A stretch of DNA of 64,000 bases from positions 62,001-126,000 of the forward strand of contig WKFJ01000036.1 of NCBI GenBank assembly GCA_014872785.1, in the 5' to 3' direction. The translations under genes were made by a program, and so were the position numbers. This DNA is from Alteromonadaceae bacterium. Lineage in GTDB: Bacteria; Pseudomonadota; Gammaproteobacteria; Enterobacterales; Alteromonadaceae. Shown here piece after piece: positions 47,401-55,384 of the stretch (position 1 is the first letter of the stretch; each line of letters starts with the position of its first letter). The notes beneath the pieces were generated by a model. The model did not search any database. It had not been told where the DNA came from and worked only from the letters and a program-made list of their open reading frames with translations.

Positions 47401-47649
47401 ATTGTTTGATGTTTTTGCGTCGAGTTGTATTGGGTATTTTTTGAAGTCAAACCCATCAAATCTAACCAGTCCAGCGTCTGTAGCAAACCACATAAACCCT
47501 TTGTCATCTTGCAACATATCACGAATAGTTTCGTGTGGTAGTCCATCATCAACATTAAATGCTGTGAATCGAAGCTCAATCGCACTAATGGATAGTGAAG
47601 CAATTAATAATAGGGAGAAGAAAATTATCTTTAAGAAGGACTGGTGCAT
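44482..47649 (-). CDS. Beta-propeller sensor diguanylate cyclase
   Basis: This is a 1055-residue protein with a signal peptide (MHQSFLKIIFFSLLLIASLSISA), about a dozen two-component regulator propeller repeats (IWVGTxxxGLNxxxP type; about 30-690), a Y_Y_Y domain (about 720-790; LEHDDYLVSFDYVALDF, YTNLPPGSYEFKVRAANNDG), one membrane helix (about 797-815; AYSFYVSLLGLTIFLLL), a coiled coil (KELESQVAKRTKELALQNNELQKLNEEL split over 820-860), and a GGDEF domain with the active-site motif RWGGDEF. It should make c-di-GMP in response to a periplasmic ligand. No EAL domain is present. In classic HTCS proteins this same propeller is joined to a kinase, so this is the cyclase version. Confidence 0.93.
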   Translation of the reverse strand: MHQSFLKIIFFSLLLIASLSISAIELRFTAFNVDDGLPHETIRDMLQDDKGFMWFATDAGLVRFDGFDFKKYPIQLDAKTSNNVLSEISLDKEGNIWLATLGTGVVKFNPTSESFESVGTNQLSSLFINTLFIDENGDIWVGTTENGLNKITPHETGFEIVNFEALGKSVSNPFVTAINEDNFGRIWVGTNGGGVDVFNPATNQWSNYRKVDDNQGNSISGNQIRSLLKDSNGNIWIGTAASGLNLYDVRKQTVTQYHFETGSATSLANERVLSLFQDSNGSIWIGTDDGISIYSDGQFSTIKAAEEIPYSLSNNRVMSIYEDAGGIIWVGTYSGLNKWHPATAVFNHTLPRISADYSHKIVTDFAERRPETLFVATYGGGIIRQNNSNGSTDLLTKESGLPDNRIMSLMVDRDNGLWVGTRASGLVFQPAGSDSWTIYDSQSNGEKSLPSNGVTDILQDREGNIWVSTYAGGISKKTKSGFINIGEQDSDGVALSSKNVLKILEDSDGWIWAATDKGINRVDPKDYSVRQFTQSSANQTGFSTTLLLDLYEDSKGNLWLASQGSGIGVWKYQDRLREELVITQIDESKGLPSNTIYGIQEDTSQNIWLSSARGISRINSVDLEVENYNTSHGLQGYDFNQGAVFKDSDGRIYFGGTNGYNHFLATDIFFPTPPPKVELLGINVIDKPAQQPNQLDKLVLEHDDYLVSFDYVALDFAAPEKNQYQYQLANFDANWIDVQNRRRATYTNLPPGSYEFKVRAANNDGVWSEPQVNLAIRVHPAPWQTPLAYSFYVSLLGLTIFLLLRNQVRKLAQEEKQRKELESQVAKRTKELALQNNELQKLNEELEQAHRIDSLTGIFNRHFLDHYLVGSLAKMKRLSQQPEDASAMPIMLIAIDNLKLINDQLGHAAGDATISYFATLINKLLPTDHHLIRWGGDEFMLLGIGENQEKSFELLKTIINEIRSEKFSYFNNPISLSCSIGLSFYPFDRANPDSMSWDQVTTISDKALFQAKKQQGISWCAVPKPKRDINDIYRSEIVHCTSINEVADIVEIKTS

Positions 47650-47681
47650 AAGTCATCATCTGGCTTTTTTTTAATAATAAT

Positions 47682-47713
47682 AAAAAAGGCTCGCATTTAA
47701 CAAATGGAGCCTT
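47682..47713 (-). terminator. Terminator after the S8 protease gene
   Basis: On the minus strand AAGGCTC pairs with GAGCCTT around an AT-rich partly paired loop and is followed by a T run. It lies between the protease stop (47737) and the start of the diguanylate cyclase gene (47649), so those genes are separate transcripts. Confidence 0.75.
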
Positions 47714-47736
47714 GATTTAAGAAAGAAAAATTGTGC

Positions 47737-49452
47737 TTAGTCTGGTTCAACCCAAGTTGCAGTGTGGGTTGCAATACTCAAATCGAGTTCAACTGGCGAA
47801 TCAGAACCTAACTCAGCTGGATCCACGATGAATGTATCACGCCATAAAACGCCGTCTCTCCAAAGTACGCCATCGCGCCACAGAACACCATCCCTCCAAA
47901 GTACGCCATCGCGCCATAAAACGCCGTCTCTCCAAAGAACGCCATCGCGCCACAGTACGCCATCACGCCAAAGAACACCGTCACGCCACAACACACCATC
48001 ATTGAGCAACATTTCTACGGCAGGCTGCATGTCACCGGATTCAGAATAGGCCAAGGTACCGAGATAGTGCTTTTGACCAGCTAGGTCTGCAGCGATATCC
48101 AAACCCTGGTTGGCACAGTTGTCTGCTGTCGTAAGTACAGCTGAAGTTACGTCAACGCGACCTGCGCCCTGTAAAAACGTGGTTTCGTACTCACTCCCAT
48201 CAGGGGTCATAATCGGAATTGCGGTTGCCATTAGGCGGCATTTTACTTGGTCAGGCGTAAGGTGTGGGTGATACTCCAACAATAGGGCTATTGCGCCGGA
48301 AACGGTAGCGGCTGCTTGCGACGTGCCTGACATTTCAAAATAATTTAAACCGTCATGAAACTCTGGGTGTTCGACCGCCAGAGATGCATAAGGATCCATT
48401 AACCCTACTGCGTGGCCGCCATAACCTAAAATTTCTGGCTTAGCAAAGCCTTCCATTGTCGGCCCCATTGACGAGAATTTAGCGATTCTATCGTCTGATT
48501 GGTCAGCTACAGTGTCGTTATCTGTTGCAGCGCCAACGGTTATCACATAAGGGTTGTTACCTGGCACACCAATTGACATAGGTTCCGCACCTTCGTTTCC
48601 CGCTGACGTGACAACGACTATTCCAGCCTGCCAAGCTTTCATAGCCGCGATGTTCACTGGGTCATCCCAATAGAAACTTTGTGCTGGAGCACTGAAAGAC
48701 AGGTTCAATACGCGAATGTTCAAGGCGTCTTTATAGTCAATAGCGAATTGGATGCCGCTGATGACGGACATGTAGTTACCTGCACCACTGTCGTCAAAAG
48801 CTTTGATGCTTAACAGTTGTGAATCAGGCGCAATACCGTAGTAGCGGTCGAAAATGTCTAATTGGCTGTTCACTGCGATACTTGCTAAGTGAGTACCGTG
48901 ACCACTGGTATCAGTATTGAATGTCTCTATCGTGTCATTGACTGCATTATAGGTACCGTAAAACCGCCAGCGGTTATATCTGTCTTGATTTAAATGTTTT
49001 AAGCCTGCTATTCCAGTGTCAATAATGGCAACGGTGATGGCATCACCATACCAGCCTGCATCGTGCATGGGTAATGCCCCCATTTGGTATGGGATGACTG
49101 ATTGGTCGACTTGAGCAATTTGACGCCAGGATGCTTTTGATGACAGCACATCAGTTGGCTTTTTGATGGAGTCTGATTTTACTGATGCATTCGGACTTAC
49201 TCTGAGACCCTGCTCGCGCAAAGCTGACACTTGCGAGTTGTCTAAATCTGCCACGACACCATTAATAATGGAAAGCGAACGCGTGATGCTCGCTTTTAGC
49301 TCTCTCACCGATGATTCGGCAGTTTCCACGTCGGACGCCATTACAATATAGCTGGCGGTATCGGGTAAGCTGGGTTCCTTGCCTGATAAGTTCAATAGAC
49401 TTACCGAAATGGCACCTACCAGAGAAAATAAAAAGACTACTTTCTTCATCAT
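47737..49452 (-). CDS. Secreted subtilisin-like (S8) serine protease with DGVLWR repeats
   Basis: This is a 571-residue exported protease. The signal peptide is MMKKVVFLFSLVGAISVSLL, followed by an inhibitor-like propeptide (about 30-110). The catalytic domain has Asp145 (AIIDTGIAG), His185 (SGHGTH) and Ser378 (EMSGTSQAA). After residue 484 it carries nine perfect copies of DGVLWR (485-538) and a 33-residue acidic C-terminus. No standard C-terminal sorting domain (PPC, P-domain or autotransporter) is seen. It may be exported by the T2SS coded at 14-25 kb, which is inference. It is transcribed alone, with 818 bases free upstream. Confidence 0.93.
   Translation of the reverse strand: MMKKVVFLFSLVGAISVSLLNLSGKEPSLPDTASYIVMASDVETAESSVRELKASITRSLSIINGVVADLDNSQVSALREQGLRVSPNASVKSDSIKKPTDVLSSKASWRQIAQVDQSVIPYQMGALPMHDAGWYGDAITVAIIDTGIAGLKHLNQDRYNRWRFYGTYNAVNDTIETFNTDTSGHGTHLASIAVNSQLDIFDRYYGIAPDSQLLSIKAFDDSGAGNYMSVISGIQFAIDYKDALNIRVLNLSFSAPAQSFYWDDPVNIAAMKAWQAGIVVVTSAGNEGAEPMSIGVPGNNPYVITVGAATDNDTVADQSDDRIAKFSSMGPTMEGFAKPEILGYGGHAVGLMDPYASLAVEHPEFHDGLNYFEMSGTSQAAATVSGAIALLLEYHPHLTPDQVKCRLMATAIPIMTPDGSEYETTFLQGAGRVDVTSAVLTTADNCANQGLDIAADLAGQKHYLGTLAYSESGDMQPAVEMLLNDGVLWRDGVLWRDGVLWRDGVLWRDGVLWRDGVLWRDGVLWRDGVLWRDGVLWRDTFIVDPAELGSDSPVELDLSIATHTATWVEPD
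47839..48000 (-). repeat. 18-bp tandem repeat, nine units, coding DGVLWR
   Basis: Nine 18-base units encode identical hexapeptides, but the DNA copies differ at third positions (for example two spellings of Gly, Val, Leu and Arg codons alternate). The peptide is therefore kept by selection rather than by recent slippage alone. Confidence 0.95.
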
Positions 49453-50270
49453 ATTTTGCTTTCCTGGACTTCAACACATCAGAACTTTGTTTGTTCTTTG
49501 TAATTTTTATTAATGTAACAATTTGTAACTTACATCGATAAAAAAAGGTTGGCTAGCCTAAATTTAATTTGCTCAAAAATCAAACAAAACCTCGCTAGCC
49601 CCTTATTTCGGTGCTTTTGTTACGCGTGCTTTTCAAAATTTAATAGGAATTTTCCCATTAACTAACAAATGTCGCTTTGGTTTAGTCGGTAAAACGTGGG
49701 GCGAATGTGGTGTCTAACCAGATGTTGAACTTCTGTAACTCTGTTACCACATTAGCGCCGCGTTAATTGTGAATTGTTCCATTGTTGTAATTGTTTTTTG
49801 GAACAATCAATACGAGTAAACCAACACACTACAAATATCGTTAGTTGTTTAATAAGGTGGCTGACAATACAACCAACTAGAGTAGATTCCCTCATAATTG
49901 GTTGCATTGCTCACCAGGGTCGACAATCAAGGTAATAAAGTCCAAGGGCGGTTCCGTAACAATCCTCTAGAACTAATTTTGATAATCTTCCCATCGCTGC
50001 CCTTGTTGTTGGCAACTTTCTAACTTTCTTTGTATGTAGCTAACTTGGAAACGAATTCCGTGAAGTGACTTTATTAGTTTTATTTTTGTCGCTTCGGGTT
50101 CTTCCTTGAGTTGCCCTAATGTTAGATGAAATTGGGATGAGCCCGTTATCAAGCAGGCGACAATAATTATAAATTGGGCGACATTTAATGTTTAATTAGT
50201 AAGGCGTTGATTTATAAGAAATAAATAATTAAGTGAAAGTAAGTCAATTATTTCTGTGTAAAAAAATAGT
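49453..50270. other. 818-base intergenic region upstream of the S8 protease
   Basis: This stretch separates the S8 protease and the solute-binding protein, both on the minus strand. No open frame of useful length is present. I see small inverted repeats (ATTGTTCC at 49773 with GGAACAAT at 49800; CAAGGGC at 49943 with GCCCTTG at 49999) but no clear element. The protease promoter should lie near 49460-49600. Confidence 0.5.
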
Positions 50271-50954
50271 CTAAAAATGGCGCTTAATTGAATCTACCAG
50301 TGCTGGATCGGATTGAATATTTGCCGCAAGCCAAGTGTCCAAACTCAACTCTGTTATGTCTATTACACTGCGTGCTTTTTGATCAATGAGAAGGTATTTA
50401 GACTCCATTGCTTGGATATTGTCTTCATCATCGATCACAAAATCTACTTTACCGCGACTCAATAATTGCCAACTTTCAGCAATACTCGCCGTTAAAAATA
50501 TGTTGATACCAACTTTAAAACCTTTTTTGATCAACACATCTTGGGCGATATCGTTTCGCTGAACCGCTATAGTGTAATGTTTGGCATCTTCAACTCTATC
50601 TAAGACAATATCTTGCCGAGTATCGAGTGAGATCAGACCTAGCCGGTATCTATGTACCTTACCTATCCAGTGAAACTGAGTTTCCCTTTCTGGACTACGG
50701 GCAATATTACTGATCAAAACGTTGGGTTCATTTTTAGCAATATCCATTGCCCTGCTCCAAGGAAAAATCTCAAACACAGGTTCAAAGCCCGCTTGTGAGA
50801 GTTTTTCTTGTAGAAGCTCTGGAATGACTCCTGAGACTTTGGTGCCGTCGAAGTCTTGATGAGGGGGGGAATACTCCATAATCACCCGCACATTTGGTAG
50901 GTCATTTGATGACTGTGCGAGCAGATTCATTGGTAACAAACAAATTACGAACAC
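50271..50954 (-). CDS. Periplasmic solute-binding (type 3) family protein
   Basis: This is a 227-residue protein with the fold of family 3 solute-binding proteins, starting with VRVIMEYSPPHQ and including GVIPELLQEKLSQAGFEPVFEIFPWSRAMDIAKN, the hinge region and KVDFVIDDEDNIQAM. Many such stand-alone proteins in marine gammaproteobacteria lack transporter partners, and none is nearby. The called start is a GTG giving a short signal-like MFVICLLPMNLLAQSS. The frame stays open upstream through a basic stretch (KLISRCYTF) that would make a better signal peptide, but without ATG, GTG or TTG, so the true start is unsure. Confidence 0.75.
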   Translation of the reverse strand: MFVICLLPMNLLAQSSNDLPNVRVIMEYSPPHQDFDGTKVSGVIPELLQEKLSQAGFEPVFEIFPWSRAMDIAKNEPNVLISNIARSPERETQFHWIGKVHRYRLGLISLDTRQDIVLDRVEDAKHYTIAVQRNDIAQDVLIKKGFKVGINIFLTASIAESWQLLSRGKVDFVIDDEDNIQAMESKYLLIDQKARSVIDITELSLDTWLAANIQSDPALVDSIKRHF

Positions 50955-51329
50955 GAATGTGTAACATCGTGAAATTAATTTGATGCCGATATTTTTTTAA
51001 TCCATTGCAATATCATAATTACCAAGAATCATTAAAATCGATTTATTTGAAGAGCTGCTCATCTCTGATTTTTACTATAATTCAAATTGTGATGAAGTTA
51101 TATACATAATTCTGATGCTTTATGAATGAGTAACAATTTTTCCTCTGTAATGATTTCGTTGCGCATATTGCAGTCATGTTTTACTAATTGAGTATTGAGA
51201 ATAAAAATTCGCATTTTAAGTGTCCTAACTTACCACTATAATTAGAATAGAAATGCAATGGCAAACACGCTGTTAGCAGAGTGAATTGATCTATTAATAA
51301 CCCTTTATCTTTGGATTTAACGCACCTCG
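50955..51329. other. Divergent intergenic region before the adenylate cyclase genes
   Basis: These 375 AT-rich bases hold the promoters of the solute-binding gene (minus) and the first cyclase-like gene (plus). A perfect -10 hexamer is found at 51237-51242. No other element is clear. Confidence 0.55.
51214..51242 (+). promoter_or_regulatory. Possible sigma-70 promoter of first cyclase-like gene
   Basis: A perfect TATAAT at 51237-51242 lies 17 bases after a poor -35 (TTTTAA at 51214). The leader would be about 80 bases. A weak -35 hints at activator control, which is inference. Confidence 0.4.
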
Positions 51330-53288
51330 ATGAACTTACAACAAAACTTCACAATTCGATTGAAGCGGGTGCTAGGATATAATCGAGTGCGCACAAACCG
51401 GGCTATCGAGCTCATGCCAGCAGAAAAGCGTGCACTTTTCCATTCTCTGCCATTTCTTTTGCATGTTAATCATCCTGATTTTCCCGGGTATGTAGAAGGT
51501 GAACACGCACCGTTTGGAATTGTTAATTACAATTTCAAGCCAGTATTGAAAGAATCGCTTTTAGAAGTTTTCCCCAACAATATTGCGTTGATAGAAACCA
51601 TGCGCACTATTTGGCCACGCAAACGTATGATTGATTCGATACTCTTGATGGGAAGTATCGGTTCAATTGCGCAGGGCAGTAAATCGGACTTTGACTACTG
51701 GGTGTGTGTTGATGCCAAACGATACCAATCAAATCAACTGGATCTTTTGCAGCAAAAGCTGACACTGATTGAACAGTGGGTCGATTACGAGTTTAATTTG
51801 GAAGTACATTTCTTTCTCTCTGAGATAGACAAGGTTAAAAATAATGATTTTGGTGAAGCTGGTGGAGAGAGTTCAGGCTCAGCGCAAGCTGTTTTCTTAA
51901 AAGCTGAATTCTATGCCACCAACTTGATGATCGCAGGTAAAGTTCCGTTCTGGTGGCTAGTACCCGAATCTGTTACTCATAAACAGTATGATCAGTTGTT
52001 TACAGCATTGAATCAAAACGAGGATCCAGATCCGAATTGGTTTATGGATCTTGGCCACGTAGAAAAGTTGGTACCTGAAGAGATATTTGGCGCGGCGATT
52101 TGGCAAATCAGTAAAGCCATGGACTCTCCCTTTAAGTCTTTACTAAAAATGGCCAAGCTTGAAGTTTTTCTTGATAAAGCAGAGCAGTCTATGCCGCTTT
52201 GCAATCAATTGAAAAAGCGCGTCCATCATAAATCTGCAACCGTTGACGACATTAAGAGTAAAGATCCTTACGCAATGATGTTTGATCAACTCATGGAGTT
52301 CTATTCCAAACGAGATGACAAAGAAACAGTCGAACTACTACAAACATGCCTTTATATTAAGAGTGAGTGTGCACTAACATTGCCTGTGACCTCTGATGTA
52401 AAGAACTTCAAACGAGAAATTATTGTCAACTACGTTATGGAGTGGGGCTGGGACAAATCTCGTTTGAAGCGCTTGGACAACATTCAGAATTGGGATTTTC
52501 AAGCGGTTTCCGATCTAGGTAAACGCATTCACAATTTCTTGATTAGTTGCTACCGGCGTATATCAGCTAAAATTCAGCAGCAAAAACAGCTGGTCAATGT
52601 AGAAGATTTAACCGTTATTGGTCGTAAACTTGATTCCTTCTACACGAAAAAAGAAGGAAAAATTGTATATTTGAAACGTGCTTTCGACGAAGGCTTGTAC
52701 GTATCTGAGATTTCCATCAAAACTGAGTTAGATTTAGGTTCAACTACCAAGAAGAAATGGATGGTATTTAGGGGGAAACGCTTAGATAGAGGTGATATCG
52801 ATAAAGATGAGACCTTCCTTAAGGAAAGTACCGATCCAGTTGACCTCACGCTCTGGTGTGTGTTTAACCGTATCGTTAATGCTGACACAAAGATCCATTT
52901 ATCTTATACGTGCGATCCATTAAAAGAAGAAGATGTGAAGGCTTTTATTGAACAAGTTACAAAGCTATTCCCACCAATTCGCATTTCCGATTTACCTAGA
53001 GAAGATCTAATGGCGCCGTCGCGTATCTTAATTTGTCTCGCGGTAATTAATTTTGAGACGTGGCGAAATAGTGTTGACTTGGAGTCTGTAAGAACCGTTT
53101 ATTTAACTAGCTGGGGTGAACTATATAGCGTTGAGGGTTTTGAGGCGTTAGCCGAACTTCGAACGTCTCTATTTGGCGGCGAAACCTTGCCCGACACCTA
53201 TGTTATGACACACGACGGGCCTCACAAAAAACGCCTGTATGAAGAATTTAAAAATACAACTCAAATGGAATTTCAGCACTACTTGTAA
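51330..53288 (+). CDS. Class I adenylate cyclase-like protein, short form (copy 1)
   Basis: This 652-residue protein aligns by eye with the N-terminal catalytic part of enterobacterial CyaA through most of its length. Shared landmarks are the start pattern (RTNRAIELMP), HVNHPDFPGYV, the nucleotidyltransferase signature GSIGSIAQGSKSDFDYWVC (Ser109, Ser119, Asp120, Asp122, Trp124), GESSGSAQAVFLKAEFY, WFMDLG, EIFGAAIWQISKAMDSPFKSLLKMAKLE, DPYAMMFDQL and EWGWDKSRLKRLDN. It ends where Escherichia coli CyaA reaches about residue 650, so the glucose-responsive C-terminal third is missing. All residues known to be needed for catalysis in CyaA are kept, so cAMP synthesis is likely but unproven. A close paralogue follows 140 bases later. 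Confidence 0.85.
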   Translation: MNLQQNFTIRLKRVLGYNRVRTNRAIELMPAEKRALFHSLPFLLHVNHPDFPGYVEGEHAPFGIVNYNFKPVLKESLLEVFPNNIALIETMRTIWPRKRMIDSILLMGSIGSIAQGSKSDFDYWVCVDAKRYQSNQLDLLQQKLTLIEQWVDYEFNLEVHFFLSEIDKVKNNDFGEAGGESSGSAQAVFLKAEFYATNLMIAGKVPFWWLVPESVTHKQYDQLFTALNQNEDPDPNWFMDLGHVEKLVPEEIFGAAIWQISKAMDSPFKSLLKMAKLEVFLDKAEQSMPLCNQLKKRVHHKSATVDDIKSKDPYAMMFDQLMEFYSKRDDKETVELLQTCLYIKSECALTLPVTSDVKNFKREIIVNYVMEWGWDKSRLKRLDNIQNWDFQAVSDLGKRIHNFLISCYRRISAKIQQQKQLVNVEDLTVIGRKLDSFYTKKEGKIVYLKRAFDEGLYVSEISIKTELDLGSTTKKKWMVFRGKRLDRGDIDKDETFLKESTDPVDLTLWCVFNRIVNADTKIHLSYTCDPLKEEDVKAFIEQVTKLFPPIRISDLPREDLMAPSRILICLAVINFETWRNSVDLESVRTVYLTSWGELYSVEGFEALAELRTSLFGGETLPDTYVMTHDGPHKKRLYEEFKNTTQMEFQHYL

Positions 53289-53373
53289 ACCTTGCTCGCC
53301 GTTCTAGACCCTCCAAAGGCGCACATTCTTACGACTTCAACATATACTTAAGTGGTAAATCCCATGCTAAAGA

Positions 53374-53403
53374 TTGTCAACGTCATGGGGACGCGATTAT
53401 AGT
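53374..53403 (+). promoter_or_regulatory. Likely sigma-70 promoter of second cyclase-like gene
   Basis: TTGTCA at 53374 and TATAGT at 53398 are 18 bases apart, a good consensus match. It lies between the two cyclase-like genes, about 25 bases before the second start, so copy 2 may be transcribed on its own with a very short leader. Confidence 0.55.
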
Positions 53404-53428
53404 GTAAAAAAGGCTTACCCATTTTTTT

Positions 53429-55384
53429 ATGAATCAACAACAAAATCTCACAATACGGTTAATCAGAGTATTGCGATATTACAAGGCTCGAACGGAAAGG
53501 GCTGTGTCGTTGTTGCCACCTGATAAGAAGCCTCTTTATCATATTATCCCGTTCTTAATTCACGTAAATCACCCGAATTTTCCAGGTTTTGTAGGGAACG
53601 ATAAGGTCCCCTATGGTCTGAACAACTATTCACTCAGACCTGATGTGCAAAAAGCGTTATTGCAAGTTTTTCCCCACCATAAATCGCTGATAGAGGACAT
53701 GAAGCCAATATGGCCAAAGCAGCGATTCATTGAGTCATTGTTATTGATGGGAAGCGTTGGTTCAATAGGCCACTCGAGTAAATCAGATTTTGACTATTGG
53801 GTATGTTATGACAAGGCAAAATTCGATGAAGAGACATTCGAATTACTCGTACATAAACTCACTATGATAGAGAAATGGGCTCAAAGTAAGGGGCTGGAAG
53901 TTCATTTTTTTCCATCTGACATCGCCAGCGTGCAAAAAAACGATTTTGGCTCTGCAGGTCTTGAGAGTTCGGGTACAGCCCAGGCAATATTTTTAAAAGC
54001 CGAGTTTTATACCACAAATATTATTGTTGCAGGTAAAGCCCCCTATTGGTGGTTAGTGTCTGATAAAGCAACCGATGAGGACTATCAGACTCTTATTAAT
54101 AATCTCGCCGACAGTGAAAATCCGGATCCTAGTTGGTTTATGGATTTAGGCAATATCACTCGCATGGACTCTGATGAGTTGTTTGGTGCCGCCATTTGGC
54201 AAATAAGTAAGGCTATGGACTCGCCCTTTAAATCGGTACTGAAAATGGCGAAGCTTGAGGCCTTCTTAGAAAGAACCGAAGAGCAAACACCACTGTGTAA
54301 TAAACTAAAAAAGCGAGTACACGATGGCGCATTGGAACGAGGAGAGCTAGAAAACATAGACCCCTATGCCTTGATGTTTGATCAACTAGTGGCGTTTTAT
54401 TCAGCCATGAACAAACCAGAAGTCGTGAGTTTGCTGCAAACTTGTCTCTATGTGAAAAGCGAAGCTAAGCTGAGCCGGCCTCTTAGAGAATCAGAAAAAA
54501 ACTTCAAGCGCATTATCATGGCTAAATACGTCGAAGAGTGGGGTTGGGATAAGGTAAAGCTTGAGAGGTTAGATCGGATCAAATACTGCGGGTTTCTTGA
54601 AACTGCTCAATTAGGTAAGCAAGTTCACGCCTTCCTCATCACTTGTTACCGACGAATTTCCAAGCGCATTGAGCGAAGAAGGCAAGTGGTAAGTGTTGAA
54701 GATACAACGGTCATAGGTAGGAAAATCGATACGTTTTATACTAAGAAACCGGGGAAAATTGATTATTTTCGCGGTGTTTTTGAAGAACCATTATTCTTAA
54801 GAGCGATTTCTATCAAAGCGGATATTGATTTTAACGCTCAGGGCGCCAAACGTTGGCGTGCTTACCGTGGTAAAGTGACTGATTGGAATGATAAGGATCT
54901 CAACAAGCTTTTGTTGAAAGTAACCTATGATCCCTTGGATTTGATGGTGTGGTGTGTGTTCAACCGCATTATCAATCTCGATACAGAAATATATAGCTAT
55001 TACACTTGTGAACCAATCAAGGTTGCCGATTTAAAGTCATTCGTAGAGGTATGTATTGAAGCATTTCCCTATCGACCTATGTCAGAATTTTCTCGCCAGG
55101 AACTCTTGCTTCCTTGTCGCATTATAAATTGCGTTTGTGTGATTAATTTTGAAGAGAAGCGGCACAGTAAAGAAGCGGAGTGTATTCGCACTATCTATTC
55201 GACAAGTTGGGGGGAAATATACAGTTTTGCAGGGTTTGAAGCGCTTGAAGATTTAAGAATGGATATTTTCGATGACATTCCTCCCGCGACAACCTACTTG
55301 TATGCGCCGGAAGGCTCGTCCAAAGATAAACTCTATAAGAGCTTCAGTGAGCGAGCCAATATGGACTTTGAAAAATTAGTGTAA
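53429..55384 (+). CDS. Class I adenylate cyclase-like protein, short form (copy 2)
   Basis: This 651-residue paralogue of the preceding gene is nearly equal in length and collinear without gaps over the first 128 residues. The catalytic signature is GSVGSIGHSSKSDFDYWVC (Ser109, Ser119, Asp120, Asp122, Trp124). Other shared blocks include HVNHPNFPGFV, GLESSGTAQAIFLKAEFY, WFMDLGNITRM, ELFGAAIWQISKAMDSPFKSVLKMAKLEAFLE, DPYALMFDQLVAFYS, EEWGWDKVKLERLD and TSWGEIYSFAGFEALEDLR. It too lacks the C-terminal regulatory region of CyaA. The two copies have diverged clearly outside the core, so the duplication is old. The 3' end overlaps the convergent hydrolase gene by 9 bases. Whether the two proteins act together is unknown. 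Confidence 0.85.
   Translation: MNQQQNLTIRLIRVLRYYKARTERAVSLLPPDKKPLYHIIPFLIHVNHPNFPGFVGNDKVPYGLNNYSLRPDVQKALLQVFPHHKSLIEDMKPIWPKQRFIESLLLMGSVGSIGHSSKSDFDYWVCYDKAKFDEETFELLVHKLTMIEKWAQSKGLEVHFFPSDIASVQKNDFGSAGLESSGTAQAIFLKAEFYTTNIIVAGKAPYWWLVSDKATDEDYQTLINNLADSENPDPSWFMDLGNITRMDSDELFGAAIWQISKAMDSPFKSVLKMAKLEAFLERTEEQTPLCNKLKKRVHDGALERGELENIDPYALMFDQLVAFYSAMNKPEVVSLLQTCLYVKSEAKLSRPLRESEKNFKRIIMAKYVEEWGWDKVKLERLDRIKYCGFLETAQLGKQVHAFLITCYRRISKRIERRRQVVSVEDTTVIGRKIDTFYTKKPGKIDYFRGVFEEPLFLRAISIKADIDFNAQGAKRWRAYRGKVTDWNDKDLNKLLLKVTYDPLDLMVWCVFNRIINLDTEIYSYYTCEPIKVADLKSFVEVCIEAFPYRPMSEFSRQELLLPCRIINCVCVINFEEKRHSKEAECIRTIYSTSWGEIYSFAGFEALEDLRMDIFDDIPPATTYLYAPEGSSKDKLYKSFSERANMDFEKLV

Noticed and set aside
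47839..48000. Regular short repeats that could look like a CRISPR array
   Set aside because: Units are 18 bases, directly joined without spacers, and code in frame for DGVLWR inside the S8 protease.
49773..49807. 8-base inverted repeat ATTGTTCC / GGAACAAT upstream of the S8 protease
   Set aside because: Short arms with a 19-base spacer are expected by chance in AT-rich spacer DNA, and there is no supporting context.
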